DNA of 64,000 bases. Source: Saururus chinensis. Its lineage: Eukaryota > Streptophyta > Magnoliopsida > Piperales > Saururaceae. Positions 28,481 to 40,394 of the stretch are shown here, in pieces. The position numbers and the translations under genes are program-made. The notes below the pieces were generated by a model. It had not been told where the DNA came from, did not search any database, and saw only the letters and a program-made list of their open reading frames with translations. The stretch lies in assembly GCA_035235625.1 (NCBI GenBank), contig CP141148.1, forward strand, positions 4,273,001-4,337,000, written 5' to 3'. Position 1 is the first letter of the stretch; each line of letters starts with the position of its first letter.

Positions 28481-29501
28481 GGCTTGCAGTGCTTGAAACA
28501 TATTGATATAAATATTATACATGCTTAATATAACAAAATGTACTATTAGTGACGCTTTTAAGCGTTGCTAATAAAAAATATCGTTAAAAATGTTAAAAAT
28601 AGTCCTGTCGCAATTGCTCATTAGTGACGCTTAAGGAAAAGCATTGCTAATATGTAATATTAACGATATTTTATTTTTTTGTCGCTAAAATTAATTTATT
28701 AGCGATGCTTCTCTAATAAATACTTATTAGCAACGTTTTTTGGAAAACATTGCTAATAACTATGTATTAGCGATGTTTATAAAAACATCGCTATTAAAAT
28801 TTAAAAAATAAAAATTTAATTATGCATTGCTAAAAAGACATCATTAGGGACGCTATAAAGAACATCTCTAATAATGTCTTTTTATATTAAAAAAAAGCTA
28901 GTGACACTTATGAAAGTGTCACTAAAAAATAAAAATAAAAAGTAAACCCGCCGGCACGGGTGAGTGAGTGCTGGCGGGTCATTGTTGACCTGTGCCCAAG
29001 CAGGTAACTGATGACCCGCGCCCCGGCGGGTAACTAATGGCCAGCGCAGGTCACTAATGACCTGTAGAAGCGGGTCATGGGTTGTCTTCAACCTCTTGAT
29101 AGAGAGGTTCGCCGGCAACAGGTTTGTGCGTCGCCCGTCGGCCCCCAGAGATGCTGTGGGCGGGACGGAGATTGTGGGTGGCGGAAGCGGAGAAGAGTGG
29201 GTAGGGGCTCAGAAGTGGGAGGGAGGAGCTGAGGGGACGGGAGTAGGGGAAGGAGTGGGGCGGGGAAAATTGGGGAGAGAGGGGAGGAACAGTTGTCGGG
29301 GGTCAGTGGGCTAGGAGAGGGGAACCGGGGAGAGAGGGAGGGAAGCGGCCGCTGGGGGGCTGCTCTCCATGGGGTGATCGGCTGGTCGTGGTCGTCAGGG
29401 GGCGATCTCCGGGGGCCGGGTGGTTGCCGGCGATGGTCAGTGGTGTAATAGGGTGGGAGGGGGATTTATAGGAGTGCACGAGTGAAATTTCGCCTGCCCA
29501 A

Positions 29502-29538
29502 TGGTTTTTGTGACACTTCCAGTGGAAGTGTCGCAAAA
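29502..29538. repeat. Perfect-armed hairpin at the edge of the purine tract
   Basis: The left arm tttttgtgacacttcc and the right arm ggaagtgtcgcaaaaa pair over about 16 bp around a 3-base loop, with one G-T mismatch. It abuts the start of the purine tract and matches the 'gtgacactt' hairpin at 28905-28925. Confidence 0.8.
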
Positions 29539-30137
29539 AGGGGGAAAGAGAGATAGAGAAAAGAGAGAAGAGAGGGAGGGAGGAGAGAGAAAAGAGAAGA
29601 GACAAAGGGAGGAGAGAGAAAAGAGAAGAGAGAGAGAGGGAGGAGAGAGAAAAAGGAGAGAGAAGAGAGGAGAGAGAAGAGAGAGAGGGAAGAGAGAGAA
29701 GAGGAGAGAGAAAATAGAAGAGAGAAGAGGAGAGAGAAAAGAGAAGAGAGAAGAGGAGAGAGAGGATAGAGAGAGAGGGAAGAGAGAGAAAAGAGAGAGG
29801 GAGGAGAGAGAGGGAGGAGAGGAGAGAGAGGGAGGAGAGAGAGGGAGGAGAGGAGAGAGAGGGAGGAGAGGGAAGAGAGAGAGGAGAGATAAGAGAGAGA
29901 GAGAGGGAAGAGGGAGGAGAGAGAGGGAGAGAGGGGGAGAGAGGGGAGGAGAGAGAGAGAGAAAATAGAAGAGCGAGAAGGGAGGAGAGAGAGGAGTGAG
30001 AGAGGGGAGAGAGGGAGGAGAGAGAGGGAGGAGAGAGAAAATAGAAGAGAGAGGGGGAGGAGAGAGAGAGAGAGGGAGGAGAGGAGAGAAAAAATAGAAG
30101 AGAGAGGGAGGATAGAGACGGAGAGAGGAAAGAAGAC
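29534..30137. repeat. Polypurine (GA-rich) tract, about 600 bp
   Basis: Almost exclusively A and G on the plus strand, built of gagagg, gggagga and aaagaga units. Its complement is a homopyrimidine strand. It gives long spurious ORFs of Arg/Glu/Lys on one strand and Ser/Leu on the other. Confidence 0.95.
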
Positions 30138-30619
30138 TTCAAATTTTTTATTTTAATGAAAATAAAACTATTAGCGACGCCTGAAAGGGATGTATTTGCG
30201 ACGCATAATATTTTTTCATCGCAATTACATTTGTCATTAGCGACGCTTTTAGTTGAGTGTCACTACAAGATTTAGGCTTTTTTTTTTGAAAAATTAAGAT
30301 ATTAGCGATGATTGTAATCAACCATTGCTAATAGTATAAATACTTGTGACGCTAAATACATAGGGTCGATATCGCTTATACCATTAGCAACAGTCAATAC
30401 CTAGCATCGCTAATAGGTTTGATTTAAAAAGAAACGATTGCTATTAGCGATGCTCCCATCTATTAGCAATGCACGATAGGAGCATCGCTAATACTATATA
30501 AAATTGCGACATATACCAATTAACGTCGCAATTACTTGTTCTATTAGCGATGCTCAAATATGAGCATCGCTAAAAGGTCAATTTTTTTTTAAAAATAGCA
30601 TAATATGTTTATAAAAAAT

Positions 30620-30865
30620 AGTCTCTCTCTTCCTCTACCCCCTATCTTCTCTCTACACTCTCTCTCTTCTTTCTCTCTCCTCCCCTTCCCCCTTTCTCCT
30701 CTCCTCTCCTCCTCTCTCTTCTCTCTCTCTCCCTCCCCCCTCTCCTCTCTCTCTTCGCCCTCTCCCTCTCTCCCCTCTCTCTCCCTCTCTCTCTCCTCCT
30801 CTCTCTCTCCCTCTCTCTCTCCTGTCTCTCTCCCTCTCTCCTCTCTCTCCTCACTCTCTCTATTT
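30620..30865. repeat. Polypyrimidine (CT-rich) tract
   Basis: Nearly pure C/T on the plus strand, so complementary in kind to the purine tract at 29534-30137 on the other side of the CACTACAAGA end. Shorter CT tracts follow at about 31030-31200 and 31470-31505. Confidence 0.93.
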
Positions 30866-31440
30866 TAATTTAATTTTTTTAAAATAAAAAATATTATTAA
30901 CAACGTATACGTGCATACGTCACTAATGTTATAGTGTATTAACGATGCATATACATATGTATATGTCATAAATATTAGTGTATTAGTGACGCATTAGTAT
31001 ATGCATCGCTAATACCCCTTTAAAAAAATCTCCCCCTCTCCCTCTCCTCTCTCTCTACCCTCTCCTCTCTCTCCCCCCTCTCTCCTCTTTCTCTCTCCAT
31101 TTCTCCTCTCTCCATTTCTCCTCTCTACCTCTCCTCTCTCTCTCTCCTCTTTCTTTCTCCTCTCTCTATATCTCTCCTCTCTTCCTCTCCTCTTTCTCCC
31201 CTAATTTTAATTTTTTATAATTTTTTATTTTTAAAAATTATTTTTAAAAATAAATAAATAAAATAAATATTATTAGCGACGTATAGAAATATACGTCACT
31301 AATAGTGTATGTATTAGTGATGTATTAAAATATATGTCGCTAATACATATACTATTAGCGATGTATAATTCTATAAGTTGTTAATAATATTTATTTTGTT
31401 TTTAATTTTTTAATTTTAAAATATAATAATATATTAAAAA

Positions 31441-32299
31441 ATCTTAAAATTTTTAAAAGTATTTAATCTTCATCTCTCTCTCCTCTATCTCTCTCTCTCC
31501 TCTCTACCAACGCACTTGCTAGATGCTCATTGCGATGGCAGCATGGGGCAAGCATTGCCTACACAAGGACTCACCCATCATGGCGAGCCCATGATGAGTA
31601 TCAATGGGAAGGCATGTGTAGCATTTTCTATAGATACATCTTATACTTCTATAAAGACTACTACTTGTAGCTCTTGGCATTTCCACCTGCATGCCACAAG
31701 TAGAAGGCTACTATTTGCCCCCACATAAAATTTCATTCCCCCATTACTTCTCTAATTAAGTAATCTAAAATCTCTCACAATTGCCTAACTTCTCCTTTCT
31801 AATTATACAAATATATCCCACATCCACTTCGAAGCCGCATTGGCAAGGTATGGAGCCGACATCCTCATTCCCAGTTCACCCGTCTTCCAATGTCATAACC
31901 CTTTTGCCACTTTCTTCTCCTCTTCTTGTTGCTCTTCTTTTTGACCGGTTGTAGCCAAAAAGGCCCTCCCTTCTCTATGGCCCCTTCTCTTCTTTCTTTC
32001 TCTCCTCCTTCTTGACAGCCAGTTGGATGGCAAATCTTCCAATAGGCACTAGCATCAAAAGAAAAAGAAGGGAACAAAAGTAGGGGGGGTACGCGGGGTA
32101 ATAGGGAGATAATAAGGGGGTCACACGGGGAAGAGGGGAAGAGGGCAACAAGCAAATGCAAGCAAAAAACATTTTGAGGGGTAATGAGACAATATTGGTG
32201 CAAGGAATACAAATAATAAGCAGTTAGGGATGCAAATAAATGGGCATTGGAGCCAAGGATCTTCGAGTCTAACTTGACCACAACCAAGTTGCCTAAAAG
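31441..32299. other. Spacer, no gene recognised
   Basis: Includes a short pyrimidine-rich patch at 31470-31505 and another at about 31900-32010. The open frames here overlap on both strands and show no family resemblance. Confidence 0.4.
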
Positions 32300-32960
32300 C
32301 TTGGGCATGTATATGTATTGGTCGCATATTGTGTATCTATTGTATCGATACAAGATATGGGTTGATATTTATCAATACACAAGGGTTGTGTGTTACTCTT
32401 AAAAAGATTTTATCGTTTGTGGCAAGGCTCAAACTCAGTTGTGGAGATTTACCCGAACCCCCATCTAACCAACTACCCCAAAGGCTTTTTTATAATATTT
32501 TTGTCCTATTTATATGTATAAACCCTATATTTAAGGTTAGGGGGATGTTTTCCTTCATTAACGAAAAAGTTTTTTCTCGTTATATATTTCTTGTCGTTGC
32601 CCACTACTTTTAAATACAAGCTTCATTTATATGTGCCTATTGTCTGGATACTTATGGGCCACACAATTTTGATCATGCAACCCGTGAGTTTGTATTTGCC
32701 TACCTGCATCATTAGACACACGCCATCAAATATTGATTCGACAACGCATAATGCATTTGGCACACGCCGACACTCATGCCACATGATATATAATTTTTTA
32801 AAATAGTAACAAGACTTGTTTAGCCACTCATTTATGCCACAAGCTTTCTTAGTACAAATTTGCATTATAACTAAACAAAATATTCTAAGTAACTTTGTTA
32901 GATTAGCAATAGAGGATTTTTAAAAGGATCAGGGCATTTATGTGCTAGGCAATTATTACA
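32300..32960 (-). repeat. Dispersed repeat with SINE-like motifs, copy A
   Basis: About 660 bp, recurring in the same orientation at 44980-45650. Shared blocks include 'ggctcaaac', 'ggagatttaccc', 'tatatatttcttgtc' and 'cacacaattttgatca'. On the minus strand, 32490-32415 reads like a tRNA-derived Pol III head: an A-box-like 'ggtagttggttaga', then a B-box-like 'agtttgagcctt' about 50 bp on. It may be a SINE inside a longer repeat. Confidence 0.5.
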
Positions 32961-33309
32961 TTAAACATATTTTAAATGGTCAATTTTATGTTTGTTTGAT
33001 GAGTACGCTACTATGAACCCAGGCTCACCCACGCAAGCTTGAATCCTAGTATCATGAGCTGTCAGATCAAAATTTGACGACTAGGGTTGGGAATCGGATC
33101 AGGTCAAATCGGATCAGGTTGACCTTGACTCGTAATTAAATTGGATTATTAAACGGGTAGAAAATGCAAACCCTAACACTATATAGGTAGGGATTGATTG
33201 GGTATGCGGGTAACCCTAATTTGTTTCTCAGTTTTTTTTACTCTGGTATTTTATACCTTAGCTTTGCATAGAACAAATATATAAAGAATTTAGATGCATT
33301 GCAACATTA
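32961..33309. other. Short spacer before the long solo LTR
   Basis: Contains a short tandem 'aaatcggatcaggt' at 33090-33115. Nothing else was recognised. Confidence 0.4.
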
Positions 33310-35583
33310 TAAATTGTAAAGTCCCTGATTTTTCTACGATTTTTTGGTCATTTTCGGCGGGAAAATGTGCTGCTTCGGTGTATTTGTATTTGTGTATTTT
33401 TTCCATATTTTTTTACCCGTAGAGTCAGGTGTGGGGCTTAGTCGTGGGCCGCGGGCCTCGCTATGCGCTTTCGGCACGAATTTTGGAGGTTCGACGCGTA
33501 ACCAGTGAGTTAACATGTGTTGAAGATGTAAGTGGAAAAAAAAGAGAAAAACAAAATTGGAAAGATCGGCCCGAGCCCGATCCAGAAAATCCTGGACAGA
33601 GCAACCCCCCCCCCCATTTGCTCTCTTTCTCTGGCGGCCGCCACCACCGGTTCCGCCCCGGTGGTGCGACACCAAGGGGCCACCACCCCGGCTGCCTACG
33701 GCCACGCTGCCTCCTCCCTGGTTTGCCCTCTCTCCCCTCTGTTTTGTGATTCCGCCACCACCGTGGGCCGGCAAGGGCCGGCCGGCCACCCACAGTTCCG
33801 CCTTGGGCCGACGATGGCAGGAGGACACCCCTCCCGGCCCCACTTGGCCTCCTCCGCCGTCCCACTCCGGTTTCCCTCTCTGGAGCTCTGTTTTCCACCC
33901 ACTTCAGTTGAGCTCGCTGGTAGGCTTCAACCGCTGTTGGACGGCCCGGCTGTGCTCCGTCCGACCCTGCCTTGGTCTGGCGACGACGAGGGGCCACTCC
34001 TTCTGGCCCATGGGGCCTCTGCTCCGCTCCCCCAATCATTTCCCCCTATGCCCTATTTTTCAGTTGGCGATCTATTTGTTGAAACAGTGGCCGCCGGCGG
34101 CAATCCGTGGCTATCTTGACCTCCCTCTAGCCTTGCCTTGCTCCAACGAAGGTAGTGGACCACACCTCCATGCCCGGTTCCACCTCCGCCCTCCCTCTTT
34201 TTTCTGGCCAGACCCATCCTTGCCCCTATTTCTGTCTTTGACGGACTTTGGGGCTGCGCCGGCGAGAGCCAGCCTTCGGCTCGCCTCTTGCCGACCAGCC
34301 TTGGGCTGACAACGGTAGGACCGTCCCCATGGCCGCTCCGCCCTTATGGGTTTTCCCCGGTCAGCCCCTCTGTGTTTGGCTTTTGACGCCATTGGCATTG
34401 GCCGGTAGTGGCCGAATGCCCACCGAGGATTCCTCCTCAGTCTAGTAACAACTAGAGACGGTCCCACCTTGCACGGTTTGATTGCCTATGACCCATGCTC
34501 CTCCCTTTGGCTCACAACCCTAGCTATTCCGCTCATTAGCATGGTTGCCCGTTGACCCTCTTGCCTATTTTATGCCGTCGGTACCGGACGGCCTCTGGCA
34601 ATAATTTGTATGACTTACCTTGACTGAAGGTGGACGAGTTCATCTGTACAGGCCTTGGCTAGTGGCGGCCTCGTGGCCTTTACTCGACCCTGGACCCTCC
34701 CCCTGCTCTCTATCGTGTGAGATGCACAGCTACCCGCACCATTAGTTTTGGTTGTGGGTATTGATCAGCAACGTCACCGTTTAGTTTGGCCACAGCTAGG
34801 GCCTTAGCCATGTTGGCCTTTTGTAGGCCTTGGGTCGCCTCCTTTCAGCCCTCTCCCCTGCCCCTTTGGGTCGCGTGCGCATGTGGCCACGGGTGTGCTT
34901 TTGGGTTTAGGTGCCACATTCGCGCCGCCTGACTATCGGTTGGCTTTGCCATCGAGTGGAGTTGACACATAGCCCTCCCCCACCTCTCATTTGTCCTCGA
35001 GCATTGCCCCATGCTCTCCGCCCTTATGTGGGCCCATGTTGATGCAAAATCGTCGCCATTGGGTGCTGTCCACGACCGATTTTGACATCTTTGTGGCCGG
35101 CTGAGTACGTCTTAGCCACCGGCCGATCTTCAGTGAGTACACCATCGACTTCTGGTCGCACCGCCACATATGTTGGCATGATATTTCTCCCGGCCACCCT
35201 AGTGTGCCGCCGTGGATCGCGGGTTTTGCCGCATTGACTTCTGACACCCTGTTTGGCCGTGATTGTTTCCAACACTTCTAAAATTCCTCGGGACAGCAGC
35301 TCTCTCAGCCAGGCAACAGTTTTGACCGTCAACTCCGCTGCCGCCATCGTCACCGTTGTGTGCTCGCTACCAAACATCATGATTACGAGGTAGGGGAGCT
35401 TTGAGCTCGTAATTTCATGATAGCATGCTTTGAATGAGTAGCAACATGCTAGGTTTGTATGATTTCATGCATTGGATGTTAAGTAATGATCCGATTACAT
35501 GATGTGCATGTAAGCATGATTATATGGTATGTTGAAATGCATATAATATGCATGCTGGCTGTAAGTATGTTGGATGTAAGTAT

Positions 35584-35955
35584 GTGCTAGTGATGACTAG
35601 CATGTTTGTTGGTAAGCTACATATGTGTATGCATGTACTAGTGATGGCTAGCGTGCATGTTTGAAGTATGTTTGGATTATGCATGTGCTAGTGATGGCTA
35701 GCGTGCATGTTTGGAGTATGTATGGATTATGCATGTGCTAGTGATGGCTAGCGTGCATGTTTGAAGTATGTTTGGATTATGCATGAGCTAGTGATGACTA
35801 GCTTGCATGTTTGAAGTATGTATAGGTTATGCATGTGCTAGTGATGGCTAGCGTGTATGTTTGACGTATGTATGCATGTGCTAGTGATGGCTAGCGTGTA
35901 TGTTTGACGTATATATAAATGTGTATGTATGCACTAGTGATGGCTAGTGAGTATG
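35584..35955. repeat. Tandem repeat, about 50-bp unit, inside the solo LTR
   Basis: About eight degenerate copies around the core 'gctagtgatggctagcgtgc' followed by 'atgtttgaagtatg'. Most are spaced about 50 bp apart, shorter at the right end. Confidence 0.85.
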
Positions 35956-36724
35956 TTTGTAAGTTGCGTATGTATGATAGTATGTGTATGTTATACGTAT
36001 GTATGATAGACATACATATGTATGATGACCATTTGACTGTGCTATGGATATGTGTATGCGCATGTGGGCAAAGGTATGGCTATGGATGGTATGAGGTGAC
36101 AGATGTTTTGTCTGGCTTTAGATATGGGTGTGTAAGCGTATGACAGATGACAGAGGATATGAGTATGACAGGCAAGGATTAGAATGGATCGGTTTGGGTT
36201 GGATTGTATGTTGGGCGATTGTCAGATAGTAAGAGTGTGCATAATTGTACAAGCATAACGTACAAATTATGAAGTGAAAAGTATAATAAGTGAGATATAA
36301 GTAAGAGGGCGACAACTAGGTTGGCTCTGAGGAGCTTCATTTGATGAGGTCAATGTAAGATGATTTGGCCATAAGGTGGATGGCAAAGTATATATGATTG
36401 TAAGGGTTTGATGTACGATGAGTTTTGTCCATGACGTGGACAGGTAAGTGAAGTCTGCTGCCTTGACGAACTAGGGTTCGGATCGGGCTCAGCTTCAATT
36501 TGATCAGTCGAGGACTGTGAGTTTGTGTGGCATAATTGTACTGCATAATATACTTAATTCAAAATTGAATTATAAGCACAACTAATGATAGCATTTTGAG
36601 TTTGAGACTTGAGGGTTTGACAGATTAAGTTCCGTGTTTGAGCTAGCCGATAATGAGTCAGCTGAGCATTTCTCATGTCTTGTCATGGTGTTTATCCTGC
36701 GGGATGTTGTCTGTATGTTGTATA

Positions 36725-36965
36725 GAGCACCGGACGTCTGATGCTCTGTTGAGAGCGACATATGTTTCCGATTTGGTCTGCGTGTTGTATAAGCCCAAAC
36801 GTTTGATGCTTTGTTGAGAGCGATGTACGTTTCTGACTTTGTCTACGTGCTATATGAAGCCCAGACATCTGATGCTCTGCTGAGAGTGACGTATGTTTCT
36901 GATTTGGTCTGTGTGCTGTATAAGCCCAAACGTTTGATGCTTTGTTGAGAGCGTTGTATGATTCC
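36725..36965. repeat. Tandem repeat, about 65-bp unit, inside the solo LTR
   Basis: The core 'gatgctctgttgagag' recurs at 36740, 36805, 36871 and 36935 (periods 64-66), each followed by 'gtttctgatttggtct'-type sequence. Confidence 0.85.
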
Positions 36966-37269
36966 GCCCAAGAGTGGCACTGTATGTTTCTGCCCAAGTG
37001 GCATTGTATGTTTTCTGCCCGAGTGGCAATGGCACTATAAGACCCATTATGGTGGGCAACTGTATGACCCCTTATATGTGGGTGTTTATGTTTGCGCGCT
37101 CAAGTAAGTAGTATTATGATCTACTCTTACCTGTTTGATCCAATGCCCCATGAGCATTGGTGTGCCTTACCTTCGGAAAAGTCCATGGTGTCTAGTCACT
37201 CCCCAGAGGTTAAGGTGTTGCCCCAGTGACATTCTTTTCTATTTCGACGTTGGAGCTTATTAGTTATAA

Positions 37270-37520
37270 TGAGCTTCAGTGGTCGTTGATATGAGTACGA
37301 TTGTATGAGTGTGAGCACGACTATAAGCGTATGAGTATGAGCACGACTGTAAGTGTATGAGTATGAGTACGACTGTAAGAGTATGTGTATGAGCACGATT
37401 GTAAGAGTATGAGTACGATTATGTTTCTGAGTAAGACAGTAAGTGTGATTTTGTGAAAGCTGTACGAGTATGATTGTATGAGCAAGGTCGTACAAGTATG
37501 CGTATGTTGTATAAGTATGC
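37270..37520. repeat. Short tandem repeats of 'gagtatgagcacgactgtaa' type
   Basis: Degenerate copies of roughly 30 bp rich in 'gtatgagtacga', within the solo LTR. A separate 33-bp doublet 'ttggcatgatggtgcatttg' lies at about 37585-37650. Confidence 0.75.
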
Positions 37521-38288
37521 GTATGATGGTACAAGTAAGTTTGTAAGACCCTGAATAAGGGTGTTTGTGTAAGTTTAATTTGATGGTATGCTTTTGGCAC
37601 GATGGTGCATTTGGTATGACTTTGGCATGATGGTGCATTTGGTATGATTGTATGCATATGAGCATGATATTGATGTTGCATGAACGCATGTATTTATGAA
37701 CTTAGTGAGTTCACTGTGTTGGTTTCCCCTACTGAGTATTTTCCTACTGGGTATGAAAATACTCATTACCCTACTTTTTAGCCCCGTTGTACAGGTGGTT
37801 TTGCAAGTTGTGCGGAGAGCTCTTGAAGATGGATGCTCTCTTCCGAGGTGGATTGATTCCCTTGGACTCAGGTATATGCTTGACTCACTGCGAGTTTATT
37901 TGTGTCACGATCCGATGTATTGGGTGAGATGATCAGAAAACAAGATGTTTATCTTTCTGGACTTTCGGTTGGATTAGACTGTGAACTGTTATGGGACTTG
38001 CACTCGGGGATGCCTGGGAGATATTTGTATTTAAAGTCTATGATCAAAGCAATTTATTCGTACGTGTGTTTTCGAGTAGTTCCTGATGATATTTGCTTTG
38101 GTCGTACGATGTTTGACCGTATGATGAAAATATTAAGATGGAAAATAGATGTTTAGTGTTTTAAATTATAAACTGTTTTATCAGGTTTTGATTTCGTCAT
38201 TTTTCTTTCGATTTACAGACGTTATATTGCAAAAATTTTCTGTAAATTTTAAGAAAAATGTGTAAAAAATCTCGGGCGTTACATAAAT

Positions 38289-39100
38289 AGATGCGAAACA
38301 CTCTCTATGTTATTTGAGAAAGTGAGAGTTGGAAAGAGAACATTGTGGCATTATAAAATACATATATAAAATCATCATAATCTTATAAAAATTACTAATT
38401 GACTATAATATAAAAATAAAAAATAAGAAAAAAAAATTCTATGAAGATTTATTTCTAATCTTTTCACCATGGGTCATGACATTATTAAATAATAGGTTGA
38501 AGTCGGGTTTTGCAGATTGACCTGATCTTATTTTTAAATTAGGTAAAATTTTAAAATCCTAAACATGGCCTTATTTTTTAAGGTTAGGAGAGTCAGGTTG
38601 AATTTTTTTAGCTCTACTAACAGTCAATAAAGGAGCGGGCAAGTGATTACATCCACTTGCTCTATGAGTACCATGCACCATCAGATCAAAATTCAATTAG
38701 TGATTCTCAGGCTCAGTGAGGTCAATCCTCGTGATGTATTTAGGGTGCTTTTTTTATTGCTGCATCATGTATATATGGTCCAAATTACATGTTTTATTTG
38801 TGAATAAAGATTCCTACATTGAAAAAATAAAGGCGGTTTTGCAATAGTGCTAAGAAGAATGAGATTGAAGGTTGAGAATATATATATATATATATATATA
38901 TGAGTACATTAGGATTCAATGAAACCTAAAAAAGTTGAATCATTTACTCTCTGGTCTTTCCGCTGTCGCCACGATTTCAAAGAGCTTGACGTTGGGGTGG
39001 GCCAAGAGCTTGTTCATGATGGTGGATGACTGGACATGAAGAGGGTTGCGTGGTGTGTCGAGTGGTCAACCCAAAAGCATGGTGGGTAGGGGGTGGCACA
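38289..39100. other. AT-rich spacer
   Basis: Contains a short (TA)n run at about 38879-38901 and nothing else recognisable. The 'cagatcaaaattcaattag' segment at 38682 resembles 'cagatcaaaatttgacgac' at 33063, on the other side of the solo LTR. Confidence 0.4.
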
Positions 39101-40034
39101 CCAATCAAAATTTAATTTTTTCAATTAATCTACACAATCATACAAATTATCTCAAATCAATAAACAATATAAATCATCCAACATAAAAGCTTACATAAAG
39201 GAAATCAAATTAGAAGCAAAAACCTATTGACCTTGGGCTATCCAGCCTTTGGCACGCCCTTGAATCTTTTGATTCGCTCTTATAATCACAAAGGAATCAA
39301 GTAGGGAGAGGAGAAATACCTTGTATGTGTTGATCCCTCGAAGCCTTTACTCTTAGATCCAAAACTTAGCAAGATGGCATCCCAAAGTCCTCTTCTTCAA
39401 GAACCAACCAACAAGGGATCAAATCCATCTCTTGCACCACATCCAAGAAGGAGGAGAGGAGGAGATAGGGGGTGGCCAGTAAGGGTTTCACCACGCCGAA
39501 CCACAAGGGAGAGGGGGGCCGGATTGGGAGAAGGGAGAGGAGAGGAGGGGGCAGACTGAATTAGGGCTCCTCTCCCTCTTATTTCCCTTTAAATACTCCT
39601 CATCCTTTCTCCAATTAAGCTGGGCTTAAATTGGGCTTTTGGGCTTTCTTGAAATGGGCCTTTCTTACTAAGTTTACAAGCTTTAATTAAAAGGGTCATA
39701 TACAACAGCTGTGGGCTCTGTCTTCAGAGCCCACGGAGGCCTGGACCCCCTACACACAACCAAGCCCACAACAGGGTCAACCCTTCGCTAACCACGGGTT
39801 CTACCATCAAACACATAATTCACGCGTCTAGGCCCCACAACATATTAATGTACACCCTAGTCGCATGCCTAGTGTATGTGTGTGACATAGATGGGTCCCA
39901 ACCAAATTAGTGTAACAATGGTTCATGTGGGGTTGGCGCGACTACCCCCACCACCCTTGGACCTCATGGCCCGTACCGGCTCAGACCGATCAATGTGGAC
40001 TGAAATAGGCTAGAGCCCATACCATGGTTCAACA
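39100..40034 (-). mobile_element. Possible antisense LTR segment
   Basis: On the minus strand this begins TGTTGAACCATGG at 40034. It carries a TATA-like 'gtatttaaaggg' at about 39596-39585, then a long pyrimidine/GC-rich leader-like stretch, as in plant LTR retrotransposons. A related terminal segment occurs at about 10350-10433. The left border and target duplication were not found. No coding region is attached. Confidence 0.3.
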
Positions 40035-40049
40035 TGCTTGATCACCATG

Positions 40050-40390
40050 TAGTTGTCCTACTCATCGTAGTCTAGAAGAAGGAGCCGACCACCGAGCCAG
40101 GTGCCACCACCGGGACTCACAGACTGCTCGATGATGGCCACTATGATGTTGGGGTTCTTGCTCATCTTATAGTGCAAGAGAGGCTAGCAGAACTGACACT
40201 AGCCACAACCACGCCGGTGTTGGCATAGAAGATCATGTCCATCATGTAGCGGTGGGTCATCCCCAGAGAGACAATGAACTCCTTGATGGGGTTGAACTAG
40301 AAAGACTAGAGGTCATACTTGGGGGTGGCAGTACAGATGGAAAGGGAGAGCTTGGCCGTGAGTGTGGAGAGGAGCGGAGGGGTTAGAGGC
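40050..40390 (-). pseudogene. Unidentified decayed coding-like fragment
   Basis: The minus strand gives a coherent but interrupted protein-like reading. One frame has [20 protein letters not shown], then [15 protein letters not shown]. After a frame change come [20 protein letters not shown], then [16 protein letters not shown] and, past a stop, DNYMVIK. Composition and codon bias look like a plant protein, not a transposase. I do not recognise the family. At least one frameshift and several stops are present. It is abutted on the right by the solo LTR at 40395, which may have inserted into it. Confidence 0.45.
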
Positions 40391-40394
40391 CAGG

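Larger units (their letters stand above)
28500..31440. mobile_element. CACTA (En/Spm)-like repeat region, composite and decayed
   Basis: Dozens of short hairpins built on the motif 'attagcgacgct' and its complement occur in four blocks: 28548-28925, 30160-30590, 30890-31015 and 31270-31380. Dense inverted subterminal repeats of this kind are typical of plant CACTA elements. One recognisable terminus, CACTACAAGA, lies at 30260-30269, with its repeats running to the right. No matching TCTTGTAGTG end was found, so at least one element is truncated or overwritten. The left block continues into GC-rich repeats ('cgggtcat', 'ggtaactaatg') at 28940-29090. Long purine and pyrimidine tracts separate the blocks. 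No transposase was seen. Confidence 0.6.
33315..38283. mobile_element. Probable 4.97-kb solo LTR (Ty3/gypsy type)
   Basis: Starts TGTAAAGTCCCTGATTTTT and ends CTCGGGCGTTACA. The ends are imperfect inverted repeats of the TGTAACG...CGTTACA kind common in plant Ty3/gypsy LTRs (Tekay/Del-like, from memory). It is flanked by a perfect 5-bp duplication TAAAT (33310-33314 and 38284-38288). The first and last few hundred bases do not match each other, and no gag-pol domain lies inside, so this is one LTR, not a small element with two. The left third is GC-rich (33430-35380). The right part is TG-rich with three tandem-repeat blocks. It is a fossil left by LTR-LTR recombination. Orientation and age cannot be set without relatives. 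Confidence 0.7.

Noticed and set aside
29303-30142. Long open frames on both strands (279 aa Ser/Leu-rich minus; 155 aa Arg/Glu-rich plus)
   Set aside because: They are translations of the GA/CT tract. Two-letter sequence rarely makes stops, the residues follow the repeat, and no domain is present.
30605-30868. Ser/Leu-rich and Arg/Glu-rich frames over a CT tract
   Set aside because: Low-complexity artefact, same reasoning as for the GA tract.
33334-34467. Several overlapping Pro/Gly/Arg-rich frames of 118-250 aa
   Set aside because: They overlap on both strands in the GC-rich part of the probable solo LTR, have no domain and no consistent codon bias. GC-rich DNA has few stops.
37196-37689. 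His/Thr/Tyr-rich frames of 122-161 aa on the minus strand
   Set aside because: They follow the short tandem repeats inside the solo LTR, not a protein family.
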